The notes beneath the pieces are model-generated. The model searched no databases, had not been told where the DNA came from, and saw nothing but the letters and a program-made list of their open reading frames with translations. Below, piece by piece: positions 33,159 to 45,502 of a DNA stretch of 64,000 nucleotides; the first letter of the stretch is position 1; each line of letters starts with the position of its first letter. The DNA is from Pyropia yezoensis. Taxonomy: Eukaryota; Rhodophyta; Bangiophyceae; Bangiales; Bangiaceae. The translations under genes and the position numbers were made by a program. Location: the NCBI GenBank assembly GCA_009829735.1, contig CM020620.1, positions 12,397,420 to 12,461,419 of the forward strand. The letters run 5' to 3'.

Positions 33159-35102
33159 ATGGCGACCCCGGGGGTGCAGACGGACTCCCTCGATGAACGT
33201 ATGGAGGACACCTCCTACGGTACAGCGCCCGCCGGGACTTCCGGCGGGGGCTCCGCGATCGCTCCGGGGGATGGGACTCCCGCGTCGCCCGGCTTTGGGT
33301 TGACGGCGGGATCTCCCCCGGAGGCGGGACAAGTTGTCCCGCGTGAGGCCTTGGGGCGGTGGTTTTACCCCGCTTGGCCTCTCTATGAGGAGGGGTTGAC
33401 TGTTCTTCGCTGTGGCCGACTTGGCGCAGCGATGGGTCGGGTATGGGACCGCCAACGGGAGAAGTATCCCCGTAGGGTCGGGTTCCCTGCCGGCTTCAGG
33501 ACGGACCAGTTTGCCTTCCTCGACGATGAGAAGGTCAAGGACGTTCAGCGGGCCAAGGCCATGGTGGACCGCGGGGGAACTATCCTGGGTCCCGGCGACT
33601 TGCCGACCTTTACTTGGGACGCGGTGGCAACTCGCCCCCCGTACCTTCACGAGGCCGATCCGCACACTCATCACTTTGATGTGCGGATGGAGAAGGACTT
33701 CCGGCGAGGTCCCTACTTGGTGACCTCGGCTCAACTTGAGTTTCCTCAACAGTCTGCTGCCAGCAAGGAGCAGTACTATCCGAAGAAGCCCGAGTGGTGG
33801 CCTCAGGTTGAGGTCCCCTACGGGTTCCCGGCGTCGCTGCCACGGTTGCTTGACCACTTCGGCTCCGTCATGTTGACGGCTGGCCCAGATCACCCGATGT
33901 GGGCCACGTTGGCCACTCAGTGGCTCCTCGAGGTCATGTCGACCTGGGTGTCCTGTGTCCAGCGGCGGGGGATGCTCTGGCATCTTCCCCTCCGGCTCAT
34001 CCAAGGTTTGGAACAGCTCACACCTCAGCTAGTTGCTGAGGGGTGCTCATCAGGACAACTCACTCTACTTGAGAAGATGCTCCGCCTCCACAAGTTTATC
34101 GAGTGGGAGAGCATTGAGCATAAGTTGCGCCGCCCCACTCGTGGGCCCAAGGACGATGGCGCACTTCGCCAGTTCGTATGGGTCGCTCGTGAACTTCACG
34201 ACGGCCGTGTGGTCCTACGAGAGGGGTTGGGCATCGGGGATTACCCGTATGCCCCGGGGGTGGATCGCCACACTGCGCCACCCCCGGACAAGCCCATAGT
34301 AATGGCTGTGCCCTCACATGATGACCATATGACTCAACCCACTGCGGGGGCCCCAAGTCGGGGTCGCAGTTACACCCGGGCACCGCCACCTCGGCGTGCC
34401 CCTCCGCTTCCTCCTGTTCCTTTCCAGCCTCACGGGGACATCCCGATTAGCGTGGCCGTTGAGTCATCCACCCCGGTGTCCCCCAACTTGGGGGCCACCC
34501 TCCTGACGGTATACCCCAAGTTGGTGTTACCGCCCACGCCTCTAACCTCCGAGATGATGATCACCACGTTGGTGCGCGCCTTTTCCTGGTTGGCCGCGTC
34601 GACCGCAACCCTTCCAACTTCCGAGACTCCTCAACTTGAGGAGCGCGTTCGTACTGCAGTGGCGACCGCGAGTTGCGAGTCGGTGGCGGAGTTTATGACG
34701 GCCGAGTCGGCTCGCATTGGGGCTATTATGCCCCAGCCAGCCCCACTTGGGCGTGGTAAACGTCGTGCGAGTGGGGCATACTCGCCTCCTCGCCGTCGTC
34801 GCCGACACTCGCGGCGCTCTCTATCCGTGTCGGAAGACGAGTTGTCTTACTCCGTTTCGGAGTCCTTTACTCCGTCAGAGTCGGAGTCGGTCCGGCGTCT
34901 GCGTCGCCAACTTGCGCGCAAGACTAAGCAGATGAGCAGCCGCGGTCGTCGCCACTTGCGCGACCGTGAGGGGCGCGACGGTTCCAACTTGGAGCCGCCG
35001 GACCCGCCGACTGGTTGGGAGCGTTATCGGCGTGGGTCTCGCCGCTCGCCTCCACGTGAGGGCGAGGGCCGTGGGGTCGGAGAGTCTAGCATGCATGCCT
35101 AG
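33159..35102 (+). CDS. element B, convergent accessory reading frame (unknown function)
   Basis: About 647 codons from ATG 33159, collinear with the frame in A and nearly identical over the middle. Its C-terminal part extends the Arg/Ser-rich tail with a strongly basic helix (VRRLRRQLARKTKQM) and another Arg-rich stretch. Retention of a long open frame in the copy with the older LTRs suggests selection for the protein while the family was active, although high GC also favours open frames. Function unknown. Confidence 0.6.
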   Translation: MATPGVQTDSLDERMEDTSYGTAPAGTSGGGSAIAPGDGTPASPGFGLTAGSPPEAGQVVPREALGRWFYPAWPLYEEGLTVLRCGRLGAAMGRVWDRQREKYPRRVGFPAGFRTDQFAFLDDEKVKDVQRAKAMVDRGGTILGPGDLPTFTWDAVATRPPYLHEADPHTHHFDVRMEKDFRRGPYLVTSAQLEFPQQSAASKEQYYPKKPEWWPQVEVPYGFPASLPRLLDHFGSVMLTAGPDHPMWATLATQWLLEVMSTWVSCVQRRGMLWHLPLRLIQGLEQLTPQLVAEGCSSGQLTLLEKMLRLHKFIEWESIEHKLRRPTRGPKDDGALRQFVWVARELHDGRVVLREGLGIGDYPYAPGVDRHTAPPPDKPIVMAVPSHDDHMTQPTAGAPSRGRSYTRAPPPRRAPPLPPVPFQPHGDIPISVAVESSTPVSPNLGATLLTVYPKLVLPPTPLTSEMMITTLVRAFSWLAASTATLPTSETPQLEERVRTAVATASCESVAEFMTAESARIGAIMPQPAPLGRGKRRASGAYSPPRRRRRHSRRSLSVSEDELSYSVSESFTPSESESVRRLRRQLARKTKQMSSRGRRHLRDREGRDGSNLEPPDPPTGWERYRRGSRRSPPREGEGRGVGESSMHA

Positions 35103-35213
35103 TTCGCAGCTGCCTTTGTTGTGAGAGTGTGAGGGTTAGGGCTGTAGCTAAAAGCCACTCTGCGTACCACTTCGACTTGAAGCACTCTCTTGGCACTGTT
35201 ATTCAGCCTTCCC

Positions 35214-38200
35214 TCACGTTGAGGGGGGGCTGTTAGGGTCTATCTCATTCCGAGCACAGTATGCCCGGACCTTCTCAGCGGGAAGGTCCTCCACATACTC
35301 CCACGTATCATCCTTGGCTTTGTTGCCAAACCAACGCACCCTCAACATGAGGCGGTCAGTGTCATCATCCCAGCCGTGGTCGATGAACTTATCGAACACG
35401 TACTCCTGTGGGCCCTGTTTGGCCGCAGGCAGTGAGGGGAGGCGCCACGCTTCCAAAGCACGCGCCCAAGCTGGGTCGCCTGCAGGCGGTGGTGCAACTT
35501 TGACCACGTCCTGTCCGTTCACTGTGCGGACCCCATCGTCACTTTCGATGGTGAAGCGCCGCCCATCAGTACGAAGGACCTAGTACGGCCCCTTCGTCTG
35601 GAATACCAACTTACCCCCCGTTGGGGTGTGTGAGTGAACCAATGCCCAGTCACCCTGCTCGGGTATATGCTTAGCATTGCACACCTTTTTGTCAAAGGTA
35701 CGCTTGTAGCGCTTTTGTGCTTTGTCCATCTCAACCCTGACTTTAGGGATGAGTTTTTCAAGCCTAGCAGCGAGCTCCGCCTTACTCTCAGTAGGAGTAG
35801 GCGTACTGCCACCATCCTCCCTAGTTGGGAGCGGCCGCCGCACGGCAATAGACCGCACGCGGCGGGGGGTCACAAAAGCGAGGGGTACTTCCCCGGTAGA
35901 TGAGTGAACCTGCGAATTGTAGGCAGTGGTAAGAATAGAAATGTATTGGTCCCACGTTTTCACGTGCTTACTCACGTAGTCGCGCAGCCGCCGAACAATA
36001 GTTTTGTTGAAGCGCTCCACCTGCCCATTAGTTTGTGGGTGGTAGGGGGTGGCATAGTTTGCCTTAACCCCCAACATATCCAACAGTCCCGGAAACAGTA
36101 CAAACGCAAATTGCGGTCCATTGTCCGATAGTGTACTATCCGGAATGCCATACGCGGCAACCCAGTGATCTAGGAAGGCTGTCACGACCGACATGGCCGT
36201 GATCTCTGCCAGTGGGATCGCTCGCGTAAGTTTCGTGAAGCGGTCACAGATGACCAGGAGGTACTGGTTGCCCTCCTCGGTCACTGGCAGTGGCCCAAGG
36301 ATGTCCATCGCCAACGCGGCAAAGGGCTCCTTGGCCGGGAACAATAGCATAGCCCTAGTAGGCCGCCGTTCCATCAGACGGTTCTGCGCACAACTTGTGC
36401 AGGCAGCCACCCAACTGTAGATGTCGACCACCATGGACGGCCAGTAGTACCTGGTCCTCAGGGTCTGGTACAGTTCACTAGACCCCAGGTGTCCACCCGT
36501 GGGAGCGTTGTGCTCCCTCTCAAGAATACTGTCCTTGAGGGATGCGGGGACGACAAGTTGTTCGGTCCCCTGGAATACCCCCCTCCTCATGAGGAGGCGA
36601 TCGTCTCCCAGAAAGAACCGCGTCTCCGCCACTGTATCCAGTGTATCCCTCTGCGACTTGCAGAAGGGATCCTCGGCCTGGGCCTTCACCACCTCGTCCA
36701 GGGACAGGGGCAAGTACTTCTTGTTCCCTGGCGCCTCGGGGTTCAACGCCTGACCCGAGCGCGTGACTACCCCCACGATGGGGATGTCCTCATCGACTGG
36801 GTTAGTGTCCCGCCCCTCGGTAGGTACCCGAGAAAGGCCGTCGGCAAGGGCATGTTGCCTGCCAGGTCGGTACTCAATATCAAAGTTGAAGGGTGCCAGT
36901 CGCACCCTCCACCGGTTGAGACATGTGTTCGTACAATCCGTCTTGAAGATGAACTGCAACGCGCGGTGGTCACAGCGGATGAGGAACTTCTCACCCTCTA
37001 GGTAGTGACGAAGTGACGTCACCGCCCACACCACTGCGAGTCCTTCCAACTCGGTGACTCCGTAGTTCTTCTCGGCCGAGTTCAGCCCCTTGCTGAAGTA
37101 TCCCACCGGCAAGTACTCCTTGTCCGGCTGCTGCTGAAGCAACACACAACCACGTTAGTCATAGCTAGCGTCCACATCCAGGATGTAGTGGCCTCCCAAC
37201 CTGGGAATAGCCAAGATGGGGGGGCTTCAGCAGAAGGTCCCGAAGAGTCTCAAAGGATTCCTGCTCCACCCGACTTGGGGGAGGCAGGTTCTTCGGTAGC
37301 GTTGAGCTCACTAGCTCATTCAACGGCTTCGCCACCTTGGCGAAGCCCTTGGTGAAACGTCGGTACACGTTACACATCCCGAGGAAGCTCCTCATCTGGG
37401 TCTGGGTCCGGGGGTACTGAGCCTTACGGATGGCCCACAAGTTCTTCTCATTGACACTGAGGCGCCCCGGACGGACAACATGTCCCAAGTATTCCACCTC
37501 TTGAGTGAAGAGGTGGCACTTACTCGCCTTCAGTGACACACCGGCGTCAGCAAGTAGCTTGAACACCTGGCCAAGATGGCCAATGTGTTCCTCCGGACTT
37601 CGGGAGAACTCAATAATATCGTCTAGGTACACGAGACATATCTGCCACCGTACTCCGGCCAGAATCATGTCCATAGCGCGCTGGAAAGTTGCCGGCGCGT
37701 TGCACAGTCCAAACGGTAGTCGCTTGTAATGGTAGGTACCACAGTGACAGGTAAAGGTAGTTTTATGCCTGTCCTCCGGGGCAATGGGAATTTGCCAGTA
37801 CCCCGCGTTACAGTCCAGGGTAGAGAACACGTTTGCCTCCCCCAGAGAGTCCCGACAGTCGTCATTCCTAGGTAGGGGATAACTGTCCTTCACCGTGCTC
37901 TCGTTGAGCTTATGGTAGTCGATACAGAACCGTGGGGTCCCATCAACTTTGGGGACGATAACCACCGGACTCGCCCACTCGGCGTTGCTGGCCTCGATCA
38001 CATCAAGGGCCTCCATACGAGCGACTTGCTCCTTGACGAGGGCCCTTGAACGGGGTCCTCCCCTATACGGTTGTTGGCGTACAGGGGGTGCACCGGGCTT
38101 CAACTCGATCCGGTGTGGGGTGGCTCTCATGAGTCCCAATTGACCATCCCACAACTTGTGATATTGGTCCAAGAGGCGTTCAACTTGAACCCTCAACCTG

Positions 38201-39198
38201 GGTGGAACACCCTCCATGTTCACATGGGGCCGAGGAGAGGCGGCCGACTTGGCTTGGTGCTTCTCCTTTCCGGACTTCGGGTTGCTACTTGCGCCCGCGT
38301 TGAGGGTGACCGCTACTACCCGTCCCTCGTGTTGGTCGATATAGCCGAACTTGGCTCCCGACTTGAAGTACTGGGGCGACGAGCTCAGGTTCACAACCTG
38401 GATCCTCCACGGGACTCGGGCTTTGGAGTCCATCGTGCCAAGGGCAACATGCACTTGGTGCTTGCGAGCAAGACGGCGGTGAGGGTGCACCAACCCGTTC
38501 CCCGTATAATCAGTTACAACGTCAACGTGCGCCACCGAGTTGGGGGGCAACGTGACTTTACGGGCTAGACGCAGGGTACCAGTAAACCCTTCCCTCACAG
38601 AGCAAACAGGCTTCGACTGTGAAACTGTCACAGGAGCCACAGACTTTCCCTTACCAAGGATGGGGATAGTCTCCCCATTCATCAACTTGACCCAGTACTC
38701 AGGGCCACAAATCAAAGGCACTTGTGTAACAACATAAGGGGTACCCAGAAGCAGGGGTACCGATATATTCTCAACTACACCATAGGTCACGTCGACCTCA
38801 TGGGTCCCCAACCTAGTTGGTAGGGTCACGGCACCAAAGATGGGAAGTACCCCGCCATTGATATCGATCAGATGGTCAGCTTTAGACCTTCAGCGCTGGA
38901 GCTTCATCTCCTTTGGTAATAGCGACTTGCGTATCAAGGAGGCTCCTGACCCGGTATCAAGTACGATACGGGCACAGCAGGCGCGGCCGGGGGCAAGTTG
39001 CACCCGTCCAGCCACCTGGAAATTCTCACCCGTCAGCACCGCGATGACCCGACGTGGGTTTACGTTCTTGGGGAGTCCTACCCGAGGTGGGCGGACCCCC
39101 TTAGGTCGCGGCAGTATCCGGCACGGATGGTTCGTCCTCTTGGCCCACTTGGCCGAGGCTGCCGTTGTGAGCTTCGGACGACCAGCTCCAACGGTCAT
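35214..39198 (-). pseudogene. element B, pol region (broken)
   Basis: Same domain order and span (3,985 bp) as in A: protease, RT, RNase H, integrase, chromodomain-like end. About three breaks. The opening ATG overlaps the gag stop as in A. Confidence 0.92.
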
Positions 39199-41141
39199 TC
39201 GTTTCCCGCCGACTTGGCGTCCGAATCTGAGGACGAAGGGGAAGAGGACGAGTCCGAGGAAGACGTGTCCGCCCCCTCCGCCGAGGGTGTGGCGACCGCC
39301 ACCACCGGTCGAGACTCACCCTCGCGGCGTGAACATACTTCGTTCGTAGCCGACTTCTTACTCGCATTCCTAACAAGTTGTTGGATACGTTTACTCAACT
39401 TGGGGCAATCATATGCCCAGTGTCCATCGGAGTTGCAGTTTCAACACCGATGGTCTGTTCCTGGAGGGGTCTTCCCGACTGGGGAAGACGAAGGGATACC
39501 CTGGGAAGTTCCCACGGCAGCTACCCCCCTCTCCTTGCGGATTCGGCGTGCCTCTCTCCACTCTCTGGCCTGGCGCGCCTCCTCACGTTCCTTGGCCAGC
39601 TCGGCCTGACGCTCCTGGCGTTGTTCCTCCCGCAACTTGCGGTAGGCGTCACCTCTGCGGTAAGCGAACCTAGCCAACTCGGCCAGGGTCGCCCGGGCAG
39701 TGTTATGCTCCCGGGTCTTCATCCGGACTGACCAATGGAGTCCCTCCACGAACCGACTCTTCACCACAGCTTGTGGATGAAGAAACCCACAAAGATTGTT
39801 GAGCTTACGGACTCGCTCCGCAAAGGACAACTCGTCCTCCGCCTCTTCCTGGTGGGCTTGCGTAAACTCCTCGACTTTAGAAGCCAACGCCGCTTCATCA
39901 ACCATGGCTCTTAACAACCAGTTGACGAGCACCAAATACGACGTCACCTCACCAGCGCCTCCACTTGAGAAACTGGGCATGACGGACATAGGTTCTGGCC
40001 GCAGGTCGCCCTTCGTAAGCTCCTGTAGCATGTAGAAAGCCATGCCTTCACTAATGGCATTTTCGTCACAGGCTTTCGTGAAACGACGTAGGAACTCAAA
40101 GACACGGAGGGGGGGAGTTCCATCCCACTCCGCTTTGTGCCCAAAAGAGTGAAGTGCATTCTTCTTGGCAAGGCCCATGGCTCGGGCCTGGTCAGAACCA
40201 TACGCCACCGACTTGTTGTGGAGGGCGTAGGTCTCACAATCAAAGATCCTCTGGTCGACCGGGTTGGCTACCTGGATCTTGGGCGGCACCTCACGTTGAG
40301 GGAACAGCCGCTGTGGCACTGGGGTAAGTTGACCCTCAGTGCCTGTAGTCTGGCGCGGCGAGCTTGGTATAGCCGCCGGCGTTCCCGGGGGAGACTCCCC
40401 CATGAAGGACGTACGCCCCACCGAGTTTGGTGTGGCTCCCTCGTTGGGAGTCACAGGTGTCGCCCCCTGTTCGGGGCGACCTGAGATAGGGGTGAGGAGG
40501 GATTCCCCCTGCGCCTGCGGGCTCGAAAGCCCCGATCCGGTCTGGACATTAAGACCATCTGGCAAACTCGCCACAATCTGATTCAGAATAGTATTCGTCA
40601 TCGTGACCACCAGGTCCGGCAAAGTCTGCCGCAACACATTGGTCGCCTCCCGACGGACAGTTTCCGCGAGGAGTGGATTGACGACTCCAGTTGAGTCTCG
40701 GTCCGCCTCCGGGAGTCCACCTGAGGGGTAACCACGTCCCTCAGGGGCCTCAACCGGGGGCATGGGCGCGAGCCCATCGCCGACCAACGGAGGTCCGCCG
40801 TCCTCCAAAAGCCTAGTTGGCGACGGCTCCAAGCCGAAGTTGGCTCCAACCCGAGTGGAACCCGCGGGGACAGTCCTCATCCCTTGGGACGTTCCCGTTG
40901 AGTGTACCACACGGTAGCCCGACTTCGGCCCACCCACATCAGAAGTGTCACCCGAGCGAACTCCCGACTGAGTCGGGGTGGCCTGTTGCCCGCCCGCAAT
41001 TCCAGTCCTGCTGGCTTGAGGGACCTCTAGTCCCTCTGCGACCCCAGGTAAACCCACCTGTGTCTCACCAGTATTCAAAGGCACTGAAGTACGTGCGTCA
41101 CCCGTGTACTCCCCGGACGACGGGGGGTCCGAACTAGCCAT
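39195..41141 (-). pseudogene. element B, gag region
   Basis: Same span (1,947 bp) and start (MASSDPPSSGEYTG) as in A, including the capsid-like part and the acidic serine tail. It is broken, with about one break. Confidence 0.85.
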
Positions 41142-41260
41142 GTTGGCTGACGATCCGTATGACACGGTCCAAGTCCACCGATCCTCTGAGACAGAGGGCC
41201 CCCTACACCCGGGTGCACCCGGACGGAAAGCTGACCTCTGTCCCCTGCTGCTCCACCAAA

Positions 41261-41729
41261 TGTGGCAAAAACCACTCGCACACACGGCACCCAAGTTGGG
41301 GCGGTGCACAAGGGCTGCCTCCCGTGTCGGGGGAACCGGAAGAAGTGCAAGTCGCACACACTCTGTCCCTGTTGTGGGGCGATCCCCCCACTGACAAACA
41401 AGAAGATGGTGTGTGGGCCAACAGTTTCTTGGTCGGGACGGGGACGCAGGGCCAAGCCCCGCTGTCCCTCCCCTTATCCCCCCAGGGTCCCCTCAGAATC
41501 TCGCCACTCAGAATCTCCAACCCCAGCACCTGCCCACCGGGCCACACGAAAATTCAAGACGATAAATGCAGAAAACCCTCAAATCCAAGTTGGATTTACT
41601 ACTAAGCTAACTATCCCAAACTTAGGGAATATGGACCCAAATGCAGGGGGAGGAACGGATCAGGCTAGTGGCCTGCCGCCCCTTGCATGGCACGTGTTGC
41701 CCCCCTACCTTGGGGTCAATACTGCCACA
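41261..41729 (-). repeat. element B, 5' LTR (right)
   Basis: 469 bp, about 98% identical to the left LTR of B; followed by GTTGC. Confidence 0.95.
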
Positions 41730-41734
41730 GTTGC

Positions 41735-42440
41735 AGCTCCGGATGTAGTCCGGCTGGCGCCCACGCCGCTCGCCTTGCTCCCGCGCCGGCGAAAACATGA
41801 AGTACTTCCGGGTCAAGAAAGGTGGCTCCAAAGCGACCATATTCGGACGGGGATCGCAAGTCAAGCTCCCCGTCCCCTTGAGCGCCTCGTCCCAGACCTT
41901 GAGCGCCCGGCGGACGTAACGCTCCTCCTCCGGCCACTGCAGAACGGACGTAGACACTCGGCGCTTGGTCAGGGGAAGATTCAGCACCAGCGCGAAGGGG
42001 AGGTCCTCCTCGAGGCGGGCAAGCCAAAATGAACTGGAAGAGCTCTGGGAGCGGTCTTGAGCCAGGCGCATCTGGTCCGCTGTGTAGAGACGCATCTTGT
42101 CCATCTCCGTCAAGACCCCGCGCTGGAGTTTCTTGCGCCAGATAGCCAGACAGTCTTGCTGGCATTGGACTGCGCTGGAGTTGCCGACCACCGTGGAGTA
42201 GCGCCGGGCCGCCAGGGGATCTTGACCAAGAAGCATCTCCGGGAGAACCGCCGGCGGGGGTCTCGACCGGGCGCGACGCTGGAGCCGGGGGCACTTGATC
42301 CGTTTCCTCCCCCGTGACGACCGGCGTCCGCGCCGACACTCAAGGAGCCGGAGGCAGGAGAGGGCCACGGCCACCCGAGCTCTCCTCCGCGACACTCGTC
42401 ACCGGAGCTACGGGCCCAACCAGGATCTCGGAGCTGGACA
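41735..42440 (-). pseudogene. minus-strand reading frame of unknown origin, right part, cut by element B
   Basis: Right of B the same strand carries coding-like sequence with a Ser/Pro/Val-rich start and then a helical charged part (for example QCQQDCLAIWRKKLQ, RLYTADQMRLAQDRSQ). An ATG lies at about 42440 on the minus strand. The frame does not stay open throughout. No family is recognised. The left part lies beyond element B at 31627-32351. Confidence 0.35.
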
Positions 42441-42621
42441 TACCGTCCGGAACAAAGGGGTACAGGAAGGCTAAGGTGAAGGAGGGGGGGGGCAGGGCTG
42501 GGGAAGGTGATCACGCTCGGGATGAAAACGCTCGACCTCAACACCAGTGTGGGCCTGCTCAAGGCTGGGCACGGTGGCACCTGGTACGGCCCGAGGACGT
42601 GCCGGACTAGGGAGGGAGCTA
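42441..42621. other. short spacer before the left inverted arm
   Basis: C/G-rich 180 bp with no recognised signal. Confidence 0.4.
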
Positions 42622-43192
42622 TGTAGCATCCCTGGCCCTGACTTCGCGCCGGCCCGGGATGGCAACCAAGGGGCACGAATTGCCAGGAAGCGCCCGCCGT
42701 GTGGTGATGGTTGGCGGCCGTGGCCCGTGCCCGGCACTGGGATGCGGTGGACTACGCTACCCACACGTGAGAGAGGGACTTCTGATGGGTTTTTGCATAT
42801 TTGTCAGGGACTTGATTTGAGAGAATTTGAGTGTGAGATTAGTGAGGGAGAATAGAATTAGTAGTGATAATGGCCCCCGACCTGGTGACGTTAGACTCGG
42901 GTCGGGGCAACTCGGGGGTATGGGGGGGCTACCTGGCCAACGTGCCGAGGCTCCCCGAGATGCACATTAAGAGGGACAGCGAGGCGCCCTTGGCCCGCGC
43001 CCTCAGGGAAAAAGACAACTGCGCGTTTGCTTTCCTCTTCCCCGTGTGCACTACTGTGCGTATCTGTTTGCTCTGCGAGCAGGCACGTGAGGCAACAGGC
43101 ATACCACTCTCGTAGTTCCCCTTTCTGTGTTACCTGTCCCATTCCCCCGAGGGATATTGACACGTGTCTGAGAGGATCGAGTTTTATAGCAC
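42622..43192 (+). repeat. left arm of a 571-bp inverted repeat pair
   Basis: Starts TGTAGCATCCCTGGCC and ends at about ATAGCAC. It matches the reverse complement of 45503-46073. The inner 480 bp or so differ by only about three bases, whereas the outer 80 bp are clearly diverged. Both arms include an identical 81-codon frame (ATG at 42870 here; start MAPDLVTLDSGRGN). The arms could be long terminal inverted repeats of one element or two LTR-like units in opposite directions. Confidence 0.85.
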
Positions 43193-45502
43193 ACCCACCC
43201 CCACCCTCCCCCCCGGCGGCGGTGCCGGCGTCGTCGACGCGTCGTGGATCTTGGGCGCCAACACCCGCCGAGCTCCGGCCGGCGATGCCGCCGTCGGCGA
43301 AGAGGCCTCCCCAGTGGGGGCGGCTCGGCGGCGTGTCGCAGCGCACCTCGGCTTCACCCTCCAGCCCTACCAGTTGCGGGCAGTCGGGTGGACGGTGGGC
43401 CGTGAGGCGGAGGGGGGCGGTAGGGGGTGGGCGCTCGACCGCACGCGGGGGGGCGGGGGGGGGTGCCTTCGCCTTGCTGAATTTTTCCTGTGAGGGGTGG
43501 CTGCGAGGACGCGGCGGCCGTGGCAGCGTCGCTGAGGTACTGTGTGTGGCGGGGGGTGCTGGTAGCGGAGGCAGGGCCGCCGAGGGAGGGGGAGGAGCTT
43601 GTCGGCGCACCGGGAGAGTTAGGGGGGGGGATCCTCTGTCGAGCTGCTCGCGCGCATTGTCGGGCACCAGACAGCACCTGCCGCTGGAGGAAGCAGGGGA
43701 GGATGCGGCGGGCCGCCGGGGAGAAACCGGCGGGCCCCGTTACCGTCGCTGCCGCCGCCTCCGACGCTCCCCGAGCTCTCTCCGCCACAGCCGCCCCCCC
43801 CAACACCCTTTTAGCTCCCGCCGCTGCCGTCGCCGCCGGGGCCGGCGTGCCGCCGCTGTGCCGCCGCCCTCCCCGCTTCATGTCACCCCCCGGCGGAGGC
43901 GTCCGCAAATGGCACTGGGTGGGGAGGGGACGATGACGTCTCTCACGCCGGCGCCGGCTCGGGTGACGGGGACAGGACCGCCTGCCAACGGCCGCGCGTC
44001 GTGCTTGTCAACCCCGAGGCGCTCCCCCACCCCCCCGCCGGCGGAGCGGCCCACCCCCCTGCACCATTGTGGCGGTGGCAGCTATTGATAGCGGGAACCA
44101 TATGCGCCCCGCCGCCGCCCGCTCTCATGCCTTAAAGGGCGCAGCCGCCGCAGCCAGAGACCACTCCTACTGGGGAGGCAGCAGGCCGGGAGACGCGGAA
44201 AGGATCCGCCGCCGCCAGCAGTACAGCGGCAGACTGCAATTGCTGGGTCAACGCAAAAGGCGGCGGTTGCGTCGCCCAACCCAGACTCCCTCCCCGCCCC
44301 CCCGCCGAAGGCTTTTTCCAAGTAGTGCAGCCGCCGCTCCCCCAACCAAAATCCGCGCCCTCAACCCCCCCCCCCCCAACGGCCAGGCACGGCCTTCATG
44401 GGCGCTGGCGGCGACACTGGCCGTCGCTAGCGCGGCCCCCGCTGGGTGCCCTGGAGGGTCCAGAGGCCAGCAGCGGCGGAAACGCGGAAAGGGCCCCCGC
44501 CTCCCCACCCGGCTGCGAAGGGGGGGTAAAAGGAGGAAGATGGGGGAGAGCGCCACCGTCGCCCCATAGGGCTAGGGAGGAGAGGGGAGGAGAGGGGATT
44601 GGCGGTGGCTGCTGCGAAAGGCAACGTGGAGGTGACGGCTACCGCCCTCACTGTCATAGGCAGGAGGGCGGGCAGCAACGGGTCGCCCGCGACGAGAGTC
44701 CCCAGCCCCGCCGTCCCCCTCCGGTTCGCCGCCGCCGTCCCCCAAGTCTCCAACGCCCATGCGCCAGCCCCACCGGTCACGCGGCCGCTGCGGCGGCCGC
44801 CACCGCTGCCTCCGCCTTCTTCGTTGCCACCACTGCCGCCGCCGCGACCCGCTCGCTGGACAACAAGCGCATGGATGGTGGGGGGGGCGCGGGCGGCCGC
44901 TTGGCGCGGCCTCGGGGGGGGCTGCCTTCTTCCGCCTCAACGGGCTCACCGCCTGCTACCTTGGGGGGGGGGAGCGCTGCGCCACCGCCGCCGAGGACGC
45001 AGTCGCCGCAGCGCCGCTCTCCGTGGCGGTGAGGTGTGGTGGCGTCGACTACGGTGGCGTCGGCCGAACGGCTGCTCTCTTCATCACCGGGCACCCGCCC
45101 CAAGCGGCGGTGGGCGGACATACCCCCCGAGCGGCGGCGACGACCCCATCTGATCCCTCGCCCCGCGTCGTTCCCCCCCCCCCCCGTCGCGACATCCCCT
45201 CCACCCGCCGCGTCGCCGCCCCCTCCCCCGTGCGTCGTACCCCCGCTTCCCCGCGTCGCGCGCGTTCCCGCCCCTCCCCCCTTGGCCGCGCTGTTCATGC
45301 GCGTCGGCCGCATTGTCGCGCTCGACGTCACCGGACACCCCCTCAAGCGGCAGCTTCGCCGCCCCCGCCCGTCTCCGAGTCGTCCCTCCCCCCCGTTCCG
45401 CTGCAAAGCCCCCCCCCCCCGCGACGCCCCCCCCGCCCCTCCGCCCAGCGTCGCTGTTCCCCCTCCTCGCGATGCTCCCGCTCCTTGAAGGCGCTCCTCC
45501 CC
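43193..45502 (+). other. segment between the inverted arms, with a SNF2-helicase-like fragment
   Basis: 2,310 bp of GC-rich host-like sequence. At about 43330-43490 (+) a frame reads LGFTLQPYQLRAVGWTVGREAEGG in part; TLQPYQLRAVGW followed by RE resembles the start of the SNF2 ATPase domain (L-x-PYQ-x2-A-x-x-W-M-x-x-RE). The glycine-rich nucleotide-binding motif that should follow is not clear. At about 45283-45370 (+) another phrase looks coding (RVGRIVALDVTGHPLKRQL). No complete gene can be drawn, so this is probably a captured or decayed gene fragment. Confidence 0.35.

Larger units (their letters stand above)
32352..41729 (-). mobile_element. element B: Ty3/Gypsy chromovirus-like LTR retrotransposon, same family as A, broken
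   Basis: 9,378 bp, exactly the length of A, with 469-bp LTRs and target duplication GTTGC (32347-32351 and 41730-41734). Same order as A: gag, pol with chromodomain on the minus strand, convergent plus-strand frame before the 3' LTR. The LTRs differ at about nine bases by eye (about 98% identity), so B is older than A and C. gag and pol together have about four breaks. Confidence 0.95.

Noticed and set aside
42622-43193. Solo LTR of another retrotransposon
   Set aside because: It begins TGT and could end ACA, but no flanking duplication is seen at this arm and its partner is inverted rather than direct, so it is kept as an inverted-repeat arm.
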